This document shows, piece after piece, positions 49,384 through 59,633 of a DNA stretch of 64,000 nucleotides (its first letter is position 1; each line of letters begins with the position of its first letter). A program made the position numbers and the translations under genes. The DNA lies in contig CP025324.1 of the NCBI GenBank assembly GCA_004014935.1, positions 2,604,501 through 2,668,500 of the forward strand. Direction: 5' to 3'. The notes under the pieces are model-generated. The model saw only the letters and a program-made list of their open reading frames with translations. It did not search any database and had not been told where the DNA came from. This DNA comes from Saccharomycopsis malanga (lineage: Eukaryota > Ascomycota > Saccharomycetes > Ascoideales > Saccharomycopsidaceae).

Positions 49384-52170
49384 ATGTTTAACAGTGTGTT
49401 TAAGACAGGGATATATGCCCATTATACGCCAAGCTCTACGCCCAGTTTCACGAATACACCATGGGTGGTATATACAGCCAAGAGTCATAAAACAAAACAA
49501 CAAGTATCGTTATTCAAGTTCGACAAAAAATTATTTGAACAATTCGTGTATGATAATGCAAGCGCATCGTTTAGTAATCTAAACAGAAGCACTTATAAGC
49601 TCATATTAGCAGAAGCAATCAGCTACGTCAAAGCATATGTCAATAATTTGATCAAATTCAAGCATCCCAACATTTTATCGGTTATCGAGCCGCTAGAGGA
49701 GCGCCAAAATAGTTTGATATTTGTAACAGAGTTGGTTACCAGCGATTTGAACAATTTCATGAAAGGAAATACTGGGAAAGAAGAGGAGAATCAATTAATT
49801 TTAATTAACGGCTTGCTGCAGATATGCGGGGCTTTGAATTTCTTACATAACAATGCGAATATAATCCATTTGAATATCTTTCCGCCAAGTATATTCATCA
49901 CCGAAAAACTTGACTTTAAACTCTCAGGCTTCAATTATATACAGAAGTGGGACGATAATGGTCCTAATCGGTATGATTTCATTGCTCCTGATGAAAGGTT
50001 TCCTAAGTTTTTAAGTATAAACTTTGATTACACCGATCCTACTTTATTGCTTGATCATGATTTGACTTATGCAAACGATATCTTTTCCCTAGGATGCGTT
50101 ATATATTATGCACTTAATGCCCAACCTGGAAAATCCTTTTTCCAGTCTAATAATGACTTGTATGATTATAAAGCAGCAGTGAATAGGGTCAAAACAAGCG
50201 GAGTGAAGTTCAAATTTGATGATTCTTATTTGGCTCAAAACTTCAATATGCTCATAGATACAAATCCCCAGGCCAGAATATCTATAGAAGAGTTTAAAAA
50301 TTCCAGTTTTTTCAATAACGAATTACTCAATTCACTTGATTTTGTCAATAATTTTAACTCCAAAACTCTTGTGGAAAAAAACATTTTTTTGAAAGGATTT
50401 AATTCCAGAAACTTCTATGAGAAATTTCCAAAATTTTTGCTCATTGACAAGTTCTTACCCATACTAAAAGAAACAATATCTAATATTGCCAATATCGTGA
50501 TATTTCCTATAACTCTAACATGCATATTCAAAGTTTCTAAAAACCTTTCCAACTTGTCATTTGTTACTTTATTGTTAGATGTCTTCAAGCCTATTCCTAT
50601 CAAAAGCAACAAGAAAACAGTGGAGCTCAATATCATTAGTTTCACAGAGATTCAAATCATTATTCTCGACAATTTGAAACATATTTTGAATAAAATTAAT
50701 ACTTCCACCTCAGGCAATTTCAAAAAAGTGGAAAAATCATTTTTGGTCCCATTAATCAATAATGTCCTCGCTGATGGCGCTGTTTCTATAGAGCAATTAC
50801 AGACAGAAGCTACAAGTAACGCTGTTTCGAATGCTTTCAATACCATAAAGACCTTGGGACAAGTATCGCCTGAAAAATTGAAAATACAAGAAAAATTTTT
50901 GGCAAACTTGTCTTTAATCATTTCCACTTTACAGAATCAAACCAATAATGGCTCTGGAAAATTCATTGAAACTGAGGTTCTTCCCAAAGTTCTTCAGGTC
51001 TTCAAACAAACGGGGTCCTTAACGATACGTGTAGAAGTCTTGAAAAATTTCATTAAGTTGACAAAAGAGAAAGTTGTCAGTTCTGCATACGCTACCAAAA
51101 AAATCATACCACTGCTTATTGCTCTCAAATTGAAAAATAATCAACTAATTTTACAGGCTTTGTTGGAGTTTTATACTCTATATTTGGACGAGGATTTGTT
51201 TGACAAGTCTTTAGTTATTGATACTATCCTTCCTGAGCTATTGAAAGTGGGCTTCAACAATAATGAATTAACCATTGAAAACTTTAATGAGTATTTCGCC
51301 CTAATAACAAAACTTCAAAATAAACTTAAAGAAAAACATATCGTCTATTTGGAGAAATACAACGATAAGAATATCATTAAGAAAAATACCTTTCAGAATA
51401 GCAGTAATTCATTAGATTCACCTATGAATTCACCAGTCAACCAGGAACAAATTGCGACATTTGAATCGTTGGTTAACGGAGGCAAAACGAAGGATGCCAC
51501 CGAAGCAAATAATGAACTGGTTTTCAATAGCATCGTGGCCTCTCCTGATTCATTCCATACACCGGAAGCAAATATTTTTAGTGGCACTTTTGGTGATTTA
51601 AACAACAGCCCTTCCAGTCTAAATCAAAATTTGGCCACTTCCTTGAATTTAAATACCAAGCCCTTACCTTCACAGCCTACTACCAATTTTAGCGATATCT
51701 TAACTCCTTCAAATAAGAAAAACTTGCTGCGACTGGTGTCTCCATCTATCAATGCGTTGACACCTACCAAGAATACTAAACGTGGTGGTTTCCCAGATTC
51801 CTCTTCTTTGGGAACGGTGCTGAACAGCAATCTGGTAGATTTACACAGTAGCTCTTTCAACGCTCTACAAAACAACAGCCGCAGCAGTACTCCGGTCAGC
51901 ACTAGCAGCAGCGCCATTGACTGGTCTCTGGAGACTACCAAAATAAATGCTGGTAAGTTGACATTATCTTCCAATAATGTTCTAAAGCCAAAGAGCAGAT
52001 CTGCCTCAAGTACTAACGTCACTCAAACTAATAACTCTCCTGGTTTTCCTCCGGGATTTTCAGCTGGCTTGATTCAACCGAAAAAAGCAGGCACTAGTTT
52101 GAATAGTCATGGTACAATTGAGTCACAATACAAAAAAGCAAGCGACGATTTTTTTGATAGTTTTTTATGA
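49384..52170 (+). CDS. SCY1: SCY1-like pseudokinase Scy1
   Basis: A 928-residue protein matching yeast Scy1, a pseudokinase with HEAT repeats linked to clathrin and to Golgi/endosome traffic. Kinase-like residues 10-305 keep the fold but not the catalytic residues: the catalytic loop reads HLNIFPPSIFI in place of HRDLKxxN and the DFG position is SGFNY. HEAT repeats run about 320-640. The C-terminal 270 residues are Ser/Asn-rich and disordered and end FDSFL, resembling clathrin/AP-binding tails. The start at 49384 gives MFNSVFKTGIYAHYTPSSTP, as in the family. It is longer than S. cerevisiae Scy1 (about 804-814) through the tail. Divergent from PWP2. Confidence 0.94.
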   Translation: MFNSVFKTGIYAHYTPSSTPSFTNTPWVVYTAKSHKTKQQVSLFKFDKKLFEQFVYDNASASFSNLNRSTYKLILAEAISYVKAYVNNLIKFKHPNILSVIEPLEERQNSLIFVTELVTSDLNNFMKGNTGKEEENQLILINGLLQICGALNFLHNNANIIHLNIFPPSIFITEKLDFKLSGFNYIQKWDDNGPNRYDFIAPDERFPKFLSINFDYTDPTLLLDHDLTYANDIFSLGCVIYYALNAQPGKSFFQSNNDLYDYKAAVNRVKTSGVKFKFDDSYLAQNFNMLIDTNPQARISIEEFKNSSFFNNELLNSLDFVNNFNSKTLVEKNIFLKGFNSRNFYEKFPKFLLIDKFLPILKETISNIANIVIFPITLTCIFKVSKNLSNLSFVTLLLDVFKPIPIKSNKKTVELNIISFTEIQIIILDNLKHILNKINTSTSGNFKKVEKSFLVPLINNVLADGAVSIEQLQTEATSNAVSNAFNTIKTLGQVSPEKLKIQEKFLANLSLIISTLQNQTNNGSGKFIETEVLPKVLQVFKQTGSLTIRVEVLKNFIKLTKEKVVSSAYATKKIIPLLIALKLKNNQLILQALLEFYTLYLDEDLFDKSLVIDTILPELLKVGFNNNELTIENFNEYFALITKLQNKLKEKHIVYLEKYNDKNIIKKNTFQNSSNSLDSPMNSPVNQEQIATFESLVNGGKTKDATEANNELVFNSIVASPDSFHTPEANIFSGTFGDLNNSPSSLNQNLATSLNLNTKPLPSQPTTNFSDILTPSNKKNLLRLVSPSINALTPTKNTKRGGFPDSSSLGTVLNSNLVDLHSSSFNALQNNSRSSTPVSTSSSAIDWSLETTKINAGKLTLSSNNVLKPKSRSASSTNVTQTNNSPGFPPGFSAGLIQPKKAGTSLNSHGTIESQYKKASDDFFDSFL

Positions 52171-53282
52171 ATATGGAGATTCAAAAAATAGATGAAGCAG
52201 TTTGGTAAATGCATTTTGTAAGCCTTGATGATTTTGCAGGCGTCTTACCAAGCCCTTAAGTAGCTGAGCTAGTACAAGTGGAGAGCCAAAATTTTAATCA
52301 TATTAAATTTTAGAATGATATATTAATAAAAAAAATAGTGTAAATTGACTATATCGTTGTAGAAAGACAAAAAAGAAAATAAATTGAAGTTTTTTAATTA
52401 TTACAGTTTAAAATCTGCTTTGATTTCCAGTAATAATCTATCGAGTACTTAATTTATCGTTAGAACATCAAACTAAGTTCTGCCTACTTTTGTTGGGATT
52501 TGAGCTATATAGAAGCTACATTAAGCTGACTACTACACTTATGTAAGCTTTTGCACAGTTTCTAGTAAAAAATTTTATCAAAAAAACTTCTATTTATAAG
52601 AGCATATCCAATTGGTTGGTATTTTTGTTGACACCGTCCGCAGTTCGGCCGCGTGGTCTAGTGGTATGATTCTCGCTTTGGGTAGCGAGCCTGATTAAAA
52701 TCGGGTTTACCAAGTATGCGAGAGGTCCAGGGTTCAATTCCCTGCTCGGCCCAACTTTTTTTTTTAATTTTTTTATGTTTATACTTTAGTGAGGAATATA
52801 ATCAAACAAAATAATCACAGCCAAACCACGCATTCATTCTAGTTATTTCGCAACTACAGATAAAGGCAATAAGAATCGTAAACGTGAATAATAACACGAT
52901 TAAAGAACATAAATGTAAAAAATGAAGAGAAGAAGGTGAGGAAACGACATAGTATAGAAAAAATTGAAAACGTAACAAAAATATTTGTATGTGGTCAGCA
53001 AGAAGATAACCAAAATGAGCGAAGTTGTTTGACTGGTATTATTATCCCAAAGCTAAGAAAAAAAACTCGGCAATGAGCAAGAACAACCGTATCGAACAAT
53101 CGCATATCGTGAAGCACGACAACTTTATACACGAACGTACATATATAAATATATAGAACGAGACAAAAAATGTGTTTAAATACTTATAGACGAATCAATG
53201 TGGAAAATTTTTTAAATCCACACTAAATGTGATACCAAAGACTGTCGTATAAGTAAAAATAAAAGGGCATGAAAGTCACAAT
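52171..53282. other. Intergenic region SCY1/OLE1 with tRNA-Pro
   Basis: About 1.1 kb holding tRNA-Pro(UGG) at 52647-52752. A weak resemblance to the dispersed-repeat core (CTTACCAAGCCCTTAAGTAG) lies near 52242, too diverged to call a copy. The 52770-53280 part is A-rich 3' sequence of OLE1. Confidence 0.5.
52647..52752 (+). tRNA. tRNA-Pro(TGG) with 34-base intron
   Basis: Exons 52647-52682 and 52717-52752 form a 72-base tRNA with acceptor GGCCGCG/CTCGGCC and discriminator C, D arm TGGTCTAGTGGTA, anticodon stem CTCGC/GCGAG, loop TTTGGGT with anticodon TGG, and T arm GGGTTCAATTCCC. The 34-base intron starts one base after the anticodon, the standard place. The C6-U67 mismatch mirrors the U6-U67 of S. 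cerevisiae tRNA-Pro. A T-run terminator follows. The intron edges could shift by a base. Confidence 0.96.
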
Positions 53283-54746
53283 TCAAAAGTCTTTGGATTT
53301 TCTAGCCAAAAGTTTTTCTTGAAACTTGTAAGTTTCACCGTCAGCACCGGAGTCCTTGATAACAGCAACTCTCATAGTGGCCAACAAATTGTGAGCGGCG
53401 TTAGAGTGAGCGTAAACACCACCACTGAAAGCAGTGGTGGCGTCCTTTCCGTAGGAAGTTCTTATTAAAGGTTGACCACCTGGATGTTCGGTGATGAAGC
53501 CGGAAACGTCATGCACAATACCAGAGATCAAAACTAAGCCCTTTCTTTCCTTGCAGACCTCAAAAAAATATTGTTTGTCCCAAAGAGGCAAGGATGATAA
53601 AGGAGTACCCCAATCCAATTGAGCCTTCATTCTGTCCAATTTCTTTTGTTGCTGTTGAACTAATCCCTGTTCGATAGCGTTACGGGAAAAGGTTTTCAAG
53701 TTGTAAGCCAAGCCGACCTTAGAACACAAGTAAATGACAATTTTTGTTGGGTCGTATTGATACCATTTGATGGCATTTCTATAATCCGATGGGAACTCAT
53801 GGTGGAAGTTATGATAACCTTCGCCAAAAGTGACAAGAGCAGTCAAAACATGGTCTCTAGGGGTTCTAGTGTCATCAAAAGGCTGTTCACCAATCCAGTG
53901 GGCCAACGAGTTTACGCAGAAAGTAGCTTGTTGAATAACAAAAGCTTTTAAAATACCACCATAGATGAAACCACCAAGATAGTCACCCCAGAAGTAACCA
54001 GCTACCAAGGAAGGAACGACAAAACTGGAAAATAACATAAGAATAATGTAATGTCTGTGTTGGACTCTAACAACCCAGTCGTCAATCAAATCACTAATGT
54101 CAGCTCTAGCTCTGTATCTTGGGTTTGGCTTTTCCAACATCCATCCCATATGACTATACCAAAAACCTTTTCTAGCATCATAAGGGTCTCTCTTGGTGTC
54201 TGTATATCTATGGTGAACTCTGTGAGAATGGGACCACCATTTGATAGAACCTTCGATGGAGGAAGCGCCAAAAAAGGCATAAAAAAGTCTGACAGGTAGT
54301 CTGGCAGAATAAGCCTTGTGAGCCCATAATCTATGATAACCAGCAGTGATAGACAAACCACCAAAGATGTAAAGAACAACAGCTAAGACAGCAGTTTTCC
54401 ATTGTAAAGGACAGACGCTCATTAAGGAAAAGCCAAACACAGGGACGGCAACAACCAATATGAAGTTCAACCAATTGATATGTTGATGCCAGTTGCTCCA
54501 AGTGTATGGTTGTTCTGAAATATGCTTAGCCTTGGCATATTTGGCTTTCTCAGCCTTGTCCTTTTCCAAAAGAGTGTTTAAACTGTCCTTTGCCATCTCC
54601 TCGGCAGTAACATTAACAATCTCCTTATAACCCATGAGCTTACTGGCAACGCCACCAGCAACAACTCTTCTGATAGGCTTGTTGGTACCGGCAGCAACTG
54701 CATTAGCAGAAGTGATATCCACCGACTCGATTCCCGAAGACGACAT
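53283..54746 (-). CDS. OLE1: Stearoyl-CoA 9-desaturase Ole1
   Basis: A 487-residue fusion of a delta-9 desaturase and cytochrome b5, the yeast Ole1 plan. The three histidine boxes are HRLWAH (138-143), HRVHH (175-179) and HNFHH (near 316), and the b5 domain carries the haem-binding HPGGQ (near 421). Hydrophobic pairs near 94-130 and 225-275 form the ER membrane part. Ole1 makes palmitoleate and oleate from saturated acyl-CoA with cytochrome b5 and O2. It is a little shorter than S. cerevisiae Ole1 (510) at the N-terminus. OLE1 is normally controlled by Mga2/Spt23; the upstream region is long (about 1.1 kb) as often for regulated genes, but I see no defined element. No CTG codon was noticed. 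Confidence 0.97.
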   Translation of the reverse strand: MSSSGIESVDITSANAVAAGTNKPIRRVVAGGVASKLMGYKEIVNVTAEEMAKDSLNTLLEKDKAEKAKYAKAKHISEQPYTWSNWHQHINWLNFILVVAVPVFGFSLMSVCPLQWKTAVLAVVLYIFGGLSITAGYHRLWAHKAYSARLPVRLFYAFFGASSIEGSIKWWSHSHRVHHRYTDTKRDPYDARKGFWYSHMGWMLEKPNPRYRARADISDLIDDWVVRVQHRHYIILMLFSSFVVPSLVAGYFWGDYLGGFIYGGILKAFVIQQATFCVNSLAHWIGEQPFDDTRTPRDHVLTALVTFGEGYHNFHHEFPSDYRNAIKWYQYDPTKIVIYLCSKVGLAYNLKTFSRNAIEQGLVQQQQKKLDRMKAQLDWGTPLSSLPLWDKQYFFEVCKERKGLVLISGIVHDVSGFITEHPGGQPLIRTSYGKDATTAFSGGVYAHSNAAHNLLATMRVAVIKDSGADGETYKFQEKLLARKSKDF

Positions 54747-55891
54747 CTTGATACGTTATATCACTAATATTGTTAAGCAAGTATGCTGGTTACCTGTCAC
54801 TTGCAAAGAGAAAATAAGGGAAACAAAAATATAAGCGAAAATCTAATTACTTATATATGCTCAGGCCGATCCTTGTCTATTTATTTCCTGGGCTTGTTCT
54901 CTTTTTTTCTTTTGAAACAATTAAAGTCTCAATTTGCTTGTGGCTTGCTAGAGGAAATAGCGTGGTGTGAGCAACGGTTGGAAGGTAAAAGGAAAAGAAA
55001 CAATCTGCTTGTTCCGTTGGAGGTGATGAGATGCTCTGATTCGAGGCGTCTTTCCTCTACCTTTTTTTTTGTTGGGGATTGGTCGTAGGATTTGTTGGAG
55101 AAAAAGAAAAATACAAGGTGCGCGCACCCTGACAGTATAAGCTGTGTTGCAAGTCGTATACCGTATACTATTGTATGGTACTGAATATATGTATGCTCTT
55201 ATGAAATAGTTGTTGTTCTTTGGGACTGATTGTGGAGGGCTGGGGTATGACTATGGTTAGTAATTACAAGGCCATATTATTAGTGACTATATCCTGAGAA
55301 TGTGACATGTATTTGATGATTCTTATATTAAAATGTCATACGTAATTGATATACACTGGACTCGAAATATAGAATCATTGTTATTATGTCATATTAGGAA
55401 TTCCATGTCCCAACTGTCAAACCTCGTTTAATGTAGAAAAAAATATTAAAATGCCGTATGATTCAAAAAACATTGCATATAATTAGTGATTTCCATATTC
55501 ATGGCCTTTATTTGCATGACAATTGGGCAATTGGATTTTATCTAACTCTCTAAATACTCAATTAATGATGGGTTGTTTTCGGTAATTTGTTTTTTGAATA
55601 AAAGCAACAAAGAAAACAACCACTTATCAACAATTACTTGTAGATTACAGATCTCATCAATTATTTATGAGTGTAGTTATTATTGAAATATGCTGCATAT
55701 AGTATCGATAGATCAGTTATTTAATAAAATAATTTAATTTTGATAAAGCGTTAGGCATTGATAGCCAAATGAATATAAGTTTGTATAAAGTATTGAAAAA
55801 CAGCTACTGATGTAAAAAATTCAAACTTGATAAAAATATCATGAGTCTCAATGGGAGAATAAAACATAAGCTAAATAGAAATTGACGTCCC
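54747..55891. other. Intergenic region PGM2/OLE1 (long OLE1 promoter)
   Basis: About 1.1 kb. It contains a 12-base palindrome GGTGCGCGCACC (55117-55128), the direct repeat GTATAC-C-GTATAC (55157-55169 area) and a diverged dispersed-repeat copy (55337-55387). The sequence is C/T-rich near the OLE1 start. No gene is recognised. Confidence 0.5.
55337..55387 (+). repeat. Dispersed SINE-like repeat, copy 8 (diverged)
   Basis: TCATACGTAATTGATATACA then CTGGACTCGAAATATAGAAT and CATTGTTATTATG match the family's core and tail with several changes. Head not recognisable. It is the most diverged copy accepted here. Confidence 0.5.
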
Positions 55892-57586
55892 TTAGGTTCT
55901 CACGTCAGGCTCATTGCGACCTAAAAACTCCTTTATTTTTAAGAAGCTAGTGACTTGTTCAATGTCAGTTTTCAAAAAGTCTTGGGCATCCAACTTGTAG
56001 CTGTCTTTGTCACTAGTATGTCTTTCAACATACAATCTGACAGTAGCGCCAGAAGAGCCTGTACCAGACAATCTTACAACGAATCTCGCACCATTAGACA
56101 ATTTCACGTACAAACCTTGGTTGGAAGAAACGGAACCATCCAAATCAGTGTAGCTGAAGTCACCGGCTTCTTTGACAGTAATACCACTGGCAAACTCAGA
56201 ACCAACAAATCTGTCATCTTTTTCTACAAAGTTTCTCAAATTGTCGACCAAAGCCTTAGCACCTTCAGAAGAAACATTTTCATAATCATATCTAGTGAAA
56301 AAGGTTCTACCGTACTTTTCCCAAAAGCTTTCTTGAACAATCTTGATGGTGGCACCACCTTCCAACTCAGGGTGTTTAGCGTCGTAAGCAGCCAAAACAT
56401 TCAACCAGGCAACAATTGCCCATAAACCGTCCTTTTCTCTTACATGGTCGGAACCAGTACCAAAGGACTCTTCGCCACATATGCTCAATTTCTTAGCATC
56501 GAACAAAGCACAGAAGAATTTCCAACCAGTTGGAACCTCGTAAACGTCAAGACCCTTGGATTTGGCAACCAAGTCGATAGCTCCAGAAGTTGGCATGGAA
56601 CGGGCCAAGCCGTACACACCGGTCTTCTGGAAATAAGGAATAGAGTCAGAGTATTCTGCAATGATGGCAACAGAGTCACCTGGAGATACGAAAGCACCTG
56701 CACCATAAATCATATTTCTGTCGCCATCACCATCAGATGCAGCACCAAAAGCAATTTTTTCCGAATCCACCTTTTCAACCAAAGACTTTGCGTAGGTTAA
56801 GTTAGGATCTGGGTGTAAACCACCAAAGTCAGATTTAGGAACAAAGTTCTGGATGGAGTTCAATGGCAAACCTAATTCTTCAACGAAAATGGCTTTACCA
56901 TAAGGGCCAGTGACACCGTTTAAAGCGTCGAAAAGCACTCTGAAGCTTCCTCTTCTTCTATCGATGAATTGTTTGATTAAGTCGAAATCAAAGATTTCCT
57001 TAACCATATCTACGTAGTCTTTAGTGGAATCGATGATCTCCACCTCCAAATCGCCATAGTTTTTAGTGCCAATATGGGAGAGATCCACATCAGGCAAATT
57101 TTCAACAATTTTGTAGCTTTTCAAAGATTTGGCGGCATTGAACATTTTATTTGTTACGGACTCAGGAGCTGGACCACCGTTGGCCAAGTTATATTTAATG
57201 CCCATGTCATTGTTTGGACCACCAGGATTGTGGGAAGCAGTCAAAATAATGCCACCAGTGACTTTTTCTTTGAAGGTTCTGATGATATGGGAAGTAGCTG
57301 GGGTGGACAAAATACCATTCTGACCTAGAACCAACTTTTTCACGCCATTGGCAAGGCCAATCTTGGCAATGATATTGATAACATGGTCATTGTAATAACG
57401 ACCATCTCCTCCAACAACTATAGTGGAGTCCTTGGCCCCTTCTGGAATCGAGTCAAAAATGGCCTGGATAAAGTTTTCGGTATAGTGCTTCTGTTGGAAC
57501 ACAGTAACCTTTTTTCTGAGACCAGAAGTGCCTGGCTTCTGGTCATCGAAAGGAGTGGTTGGAACTTGGGTAACTTTGAAAGACAT
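55892..57586 (-). CDS. PGM2: Phosphoglucomutase
   Basis: A 564-residue alpha-phosphoglucomutase, converting glucose-1-phosphate and glucose-6-phosphate in glycogen, trehalose, UDP-glucose and galactose metabolism. It begins MSFKVTQVPTTPFDDQKPG; the phosphoserine loop is TASHNPGG (about 115-122), the Mg loop DGDGDR (near 290), the sugar-binding loop GEESFG and the phosphate-binding RLSGTGSSGA near the end. Length matches S. cerevisiae Pgm2 (569). The frame is open upstream to another ATG at 57688, adding 34 residues with a hydrophobic segment; TATA-like runs lie only 10-35 bases before that ATG, so mRNAs probably begin after it and I use 57586. S. cerevisiae has PGM1 and PGM2; the symbol is by family. 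Confidence 0.95.
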   Translation of the reverse strand: MSFKVTQVPTTPFDDQKPGTSGLRKKVTVFQQKHYTENFIQAIFDSIPEGAKDSTIVVGGDGRYYNDHVINIIAKIGLANGVKKLVLGQNGILSTPATSHIIRTFKEKVTGGIILTASHNPGGPNNDMGIKYNLANGGPAPESVTNKMFNAAKSLKSYKIVENLPDVDLSHIGTKNYGDLEVEIIDSTKDYVDMVKEIFDFDLIKQFIDRRRGSFRVLFDALNGVTGPYGKAIFVEELGLPLNSIQNFVPKSDFGGLHPDPNLTYAKSLVEKVDSEKIAFGAASDGDGDRNMIYGAGAFVSPGDSVAIIAEYSDSIPYFQKTGVYGLARSMPTSGAIDLVAKSKGLDVYEVPTGWKFFCALFDAKKLSICGEESFGTGSDHVREKDGLWAIVAWLNVLAAYDAKHPELEGGATIKIVQESFWEKYGRTFFTRYDYENVSSEGAKALVDNLRNFVEKDDRFVGSEFASGITVKEAGDFSYTDLDGSVSSNQGLYVKLSNGARFVVRLSGTGSSGATVRLYVERHTSDKDSYKLDAQDFLKTDIEQVTSFLKIKEFLGRNEPDVRT

Positions 57587-58612
57587 GCTGATCAAGTGTA
57601 AGTTTTTTATGGAACCAAATTCTAGTAATAGCGGATACAACAAAGAAAAGAACAATCCAACGGTGATGTACTTCCAATGGATATCCATACACTTATATAT
57701 ATGTATATATATATATATATACCTTGTGGTAGATCAATTGTGACAGCAACCGCAAGTGAAAAGCATGAAAATAAGCCTCCTTTATATACTATGCTTAATT
57801 ACTACCAGCAATCGTTCGCTCGCCAAAGATCCGCAACGCAGATTTTGGACACGCATGGAAGCACGCCTGGAAACGTGGAGGAAGCTTGTCTAATTGCAAC
57901 GGGGACCGAAAATAGGAGCCAATGAGAGGCCAAAACCCTGCTTTGAAGCTGTTAGAGACACTACAGAACCAAAGAGTTATTGAAATAAACGTTTATTGGA
58001 CTTGCTTGTTTGGTGGAAAGGGGTTTGTATGAGTAAATTTCATCCCAATTTCATAACTTGTTCGAACAAGGAGAATGAAAAATTTGAGTATATGTATATA
58101 TCAAACAAATTATTTTACAATATTACAGAATTTACTGATAATGGGCCAATTTATATGAGTGGATCCAATGTCAAAAATAGAGAAAAAGGAGTAAAATTAT
58201 CATGTCCTCTCCTGAAATGGACCGCTATAGTCATCTTGTTTGAGAAAAACTCAAATTTTCGACTATCGCGGTGAGTAATGAGAGTATTTATCTTGTTTGC
58301 ACTAAAATAGGAACTGATTACAGAGACAAAACAGCACCAGAGTGTTAGCAAACTGACAAAAAAGAAATAAAAAGAAAATAAAAAATTGACATTGAAATCC
58401 CATTTACATCAATGGCCCATGGATTACAAAAGAAGAATCCGTTTTACTGCTTGTAGTCCTGAATCCCAAATGAGGATTCAAATGAACAATTCAGTAGCAA
58501 AACAACCCTTCTCGTGAATTCTCAAAACCCATTTTGATCAATTAAACCTGTATTGAGAATACAAAAACATTAAAAATTTTCCATTAAAATAAAACAAAAA
58601 CCACAGTCAAAT
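57587..58612. other. Intergenic region RPL12/PGM2
   Basis: PGM2 promoter and RPL12 3' region, about 1 kb. A (TA)n run of about 45 bases lies near 57690-57725, probably the PGM2 TATA region. GCACGCCTGG and GGGGACC stretches lie near 57860-57905. No gene or repeat copy is recognised. Confidence 0.5.
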
Positions 58613-59110
58613 TTAGTTTTCTGGGACTTCTATTTCACCTTCGTTAATAGCGTCAATGATATCATGGGCTGGCTTACCGTCAACACGGGCACCAACAGAT
58701 TGAGCAGTACCCAAGATTTCCTTGACAACGGAAGTCAAGTTCTTACCGAAAGACTTGTGTTGCATCTTCTTGGCAATCTCAACAATCTCAGTGAATGGAA
58801 TGTTACCGGTGTGCTTAACGTTCTTGACCTTCTTTCTGTCTCTTGGAGCTTCTTTCAAAGCAGTGATAACCAAGGAAGAGGCAGCTGGGACAACAGAGGC
58901 TTGAGCTTGACGGTTTTGGATCTTCAATTGAACAGTGACCTTAATACCCTTGAACTCTTTGGTAGCCTTAGCAATATCTTCACCAACCTTCTTTGGAGAC
59001 AAACCTAATGGACCAATCTTTGGGGCCAAGGCAGATGAAGCACCAACTTCACCACCGACGGCTCTCAAGTAAAGGTACTTAACTTCATTTGGGTCAAACT
59101 TTGGAGGCAT
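58613..59110 (-). CDS. RPL12: 60S ribosomal protein L12 (uL11)
   Basis: A 165-residue protein, same length as yeast Rpl12, beginning [19 protein letters not shown]. uL11 forms the base of the GTPase-associated stalk with the P-proteins. Landmarks are [17 protein letters not shown], the methylated Lys region near the start, [13 protein letters not shown] and the C-terminal [17 protein letters not shown]. No intron. Codon use is strongly biased, as for a highly expressed gene. Cbf1- and Tbf1-like sites lie 180-310 bases upstream, the usual CTG-clade ribosomal-protein promoter. Whether it is one of two paralogs (A/B) cannot be told. Confidence 0.98.
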   Translation of the reverse strand: MPPKFDPNEVKYLYLRAVGGEVGASSALAPKIGPLGLSPKKVGEDIAKATKEFKGIKVTVQLKIQNRQAQASVVPAASSLVITALKEAPRDRKKVKNVKHTGNIPFTEIVEIAKKMQHKSFGKNLTSVVKEILGTAQSVGARVDGKPAHDIIDAINEGEIEVPEN

Positions 59111-59633
59111 TTTGGTTGATAGTACTTTTTAATTTACTGTTGACTGGTGGTCTCTAAATTCTAAAAAGAGGTAACTAACAATTTGCGTTAATATTTGAAT
59201 TTTTCAAATTTTCTTTTCTGAGACTGCTTCACACTGTAGCCGCCTAGTACCAAGGCTCTACCTGGAAGGAGAAAGAGCTACGTTAACTATGAGATCACGT
59301 GCATTATATATGAAGAAAAGTGAAAAATTAGTGACAGGTTTTTCCATGCCTGAGACTAAATAGGGCTAGGACAATGCATGTGACTAGCAGGTGATTGTGG
59401 CAATAAATTAGTTAGCCCTAATAATGTCAGATATCCGTATTGAGATATTGACCCATTGCTGTGTTACATTGTAGTAGAGTTGATACGATATATGCCTTTA
59501 AAAATCTAAAATATAGTTAAACGGATATGGCGAGCACAAGTATAGTCCAATATGTTATAGATATGATACAAATTTTTAAGACTTTCAAAACGTAAAACTT
59601 TTATTCATTTACTATAGCTATGTATGTCGTGAT
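59111..59633. other. Intergenic region DPP3/RPL12
   Basis: RPL12 promoter and DPP3 3' region. The CACGTG and AGGGCTA sites are listed separately. The sequence near the RPL12 start has a T/C-rich stretch typical of ribosomal-protein genes. The last 120 bases are DPP3 3' region without features. Confidence 0.5.
59296..59421 (-). promoter_or_regulatory. Cbf1- and Tbf1-like sites of the RPL12 promoter
   Basis: CACGTG (59296-59301), TAGGGCTAG (59361-59369) and TTAGCCCTAA (59412-59421, TTAGGGCTAA on the minus strand) lie 186, 251 and 302 bases upstream of the RPL12 start. In Candida-type yeasts, ribosomal-protein genes are activated by Tbf1 with Cbf1 rather than Rap1, and these sites match that pattern. 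Confidence 0.65.

Noticed and set aside
52242-52270. Possible ninth copy of the dispersed repeat
   Set aside because: Only CTTACCAAGCCCTTAAGTAG matches and the core ACGAAACTGATAT is absent.
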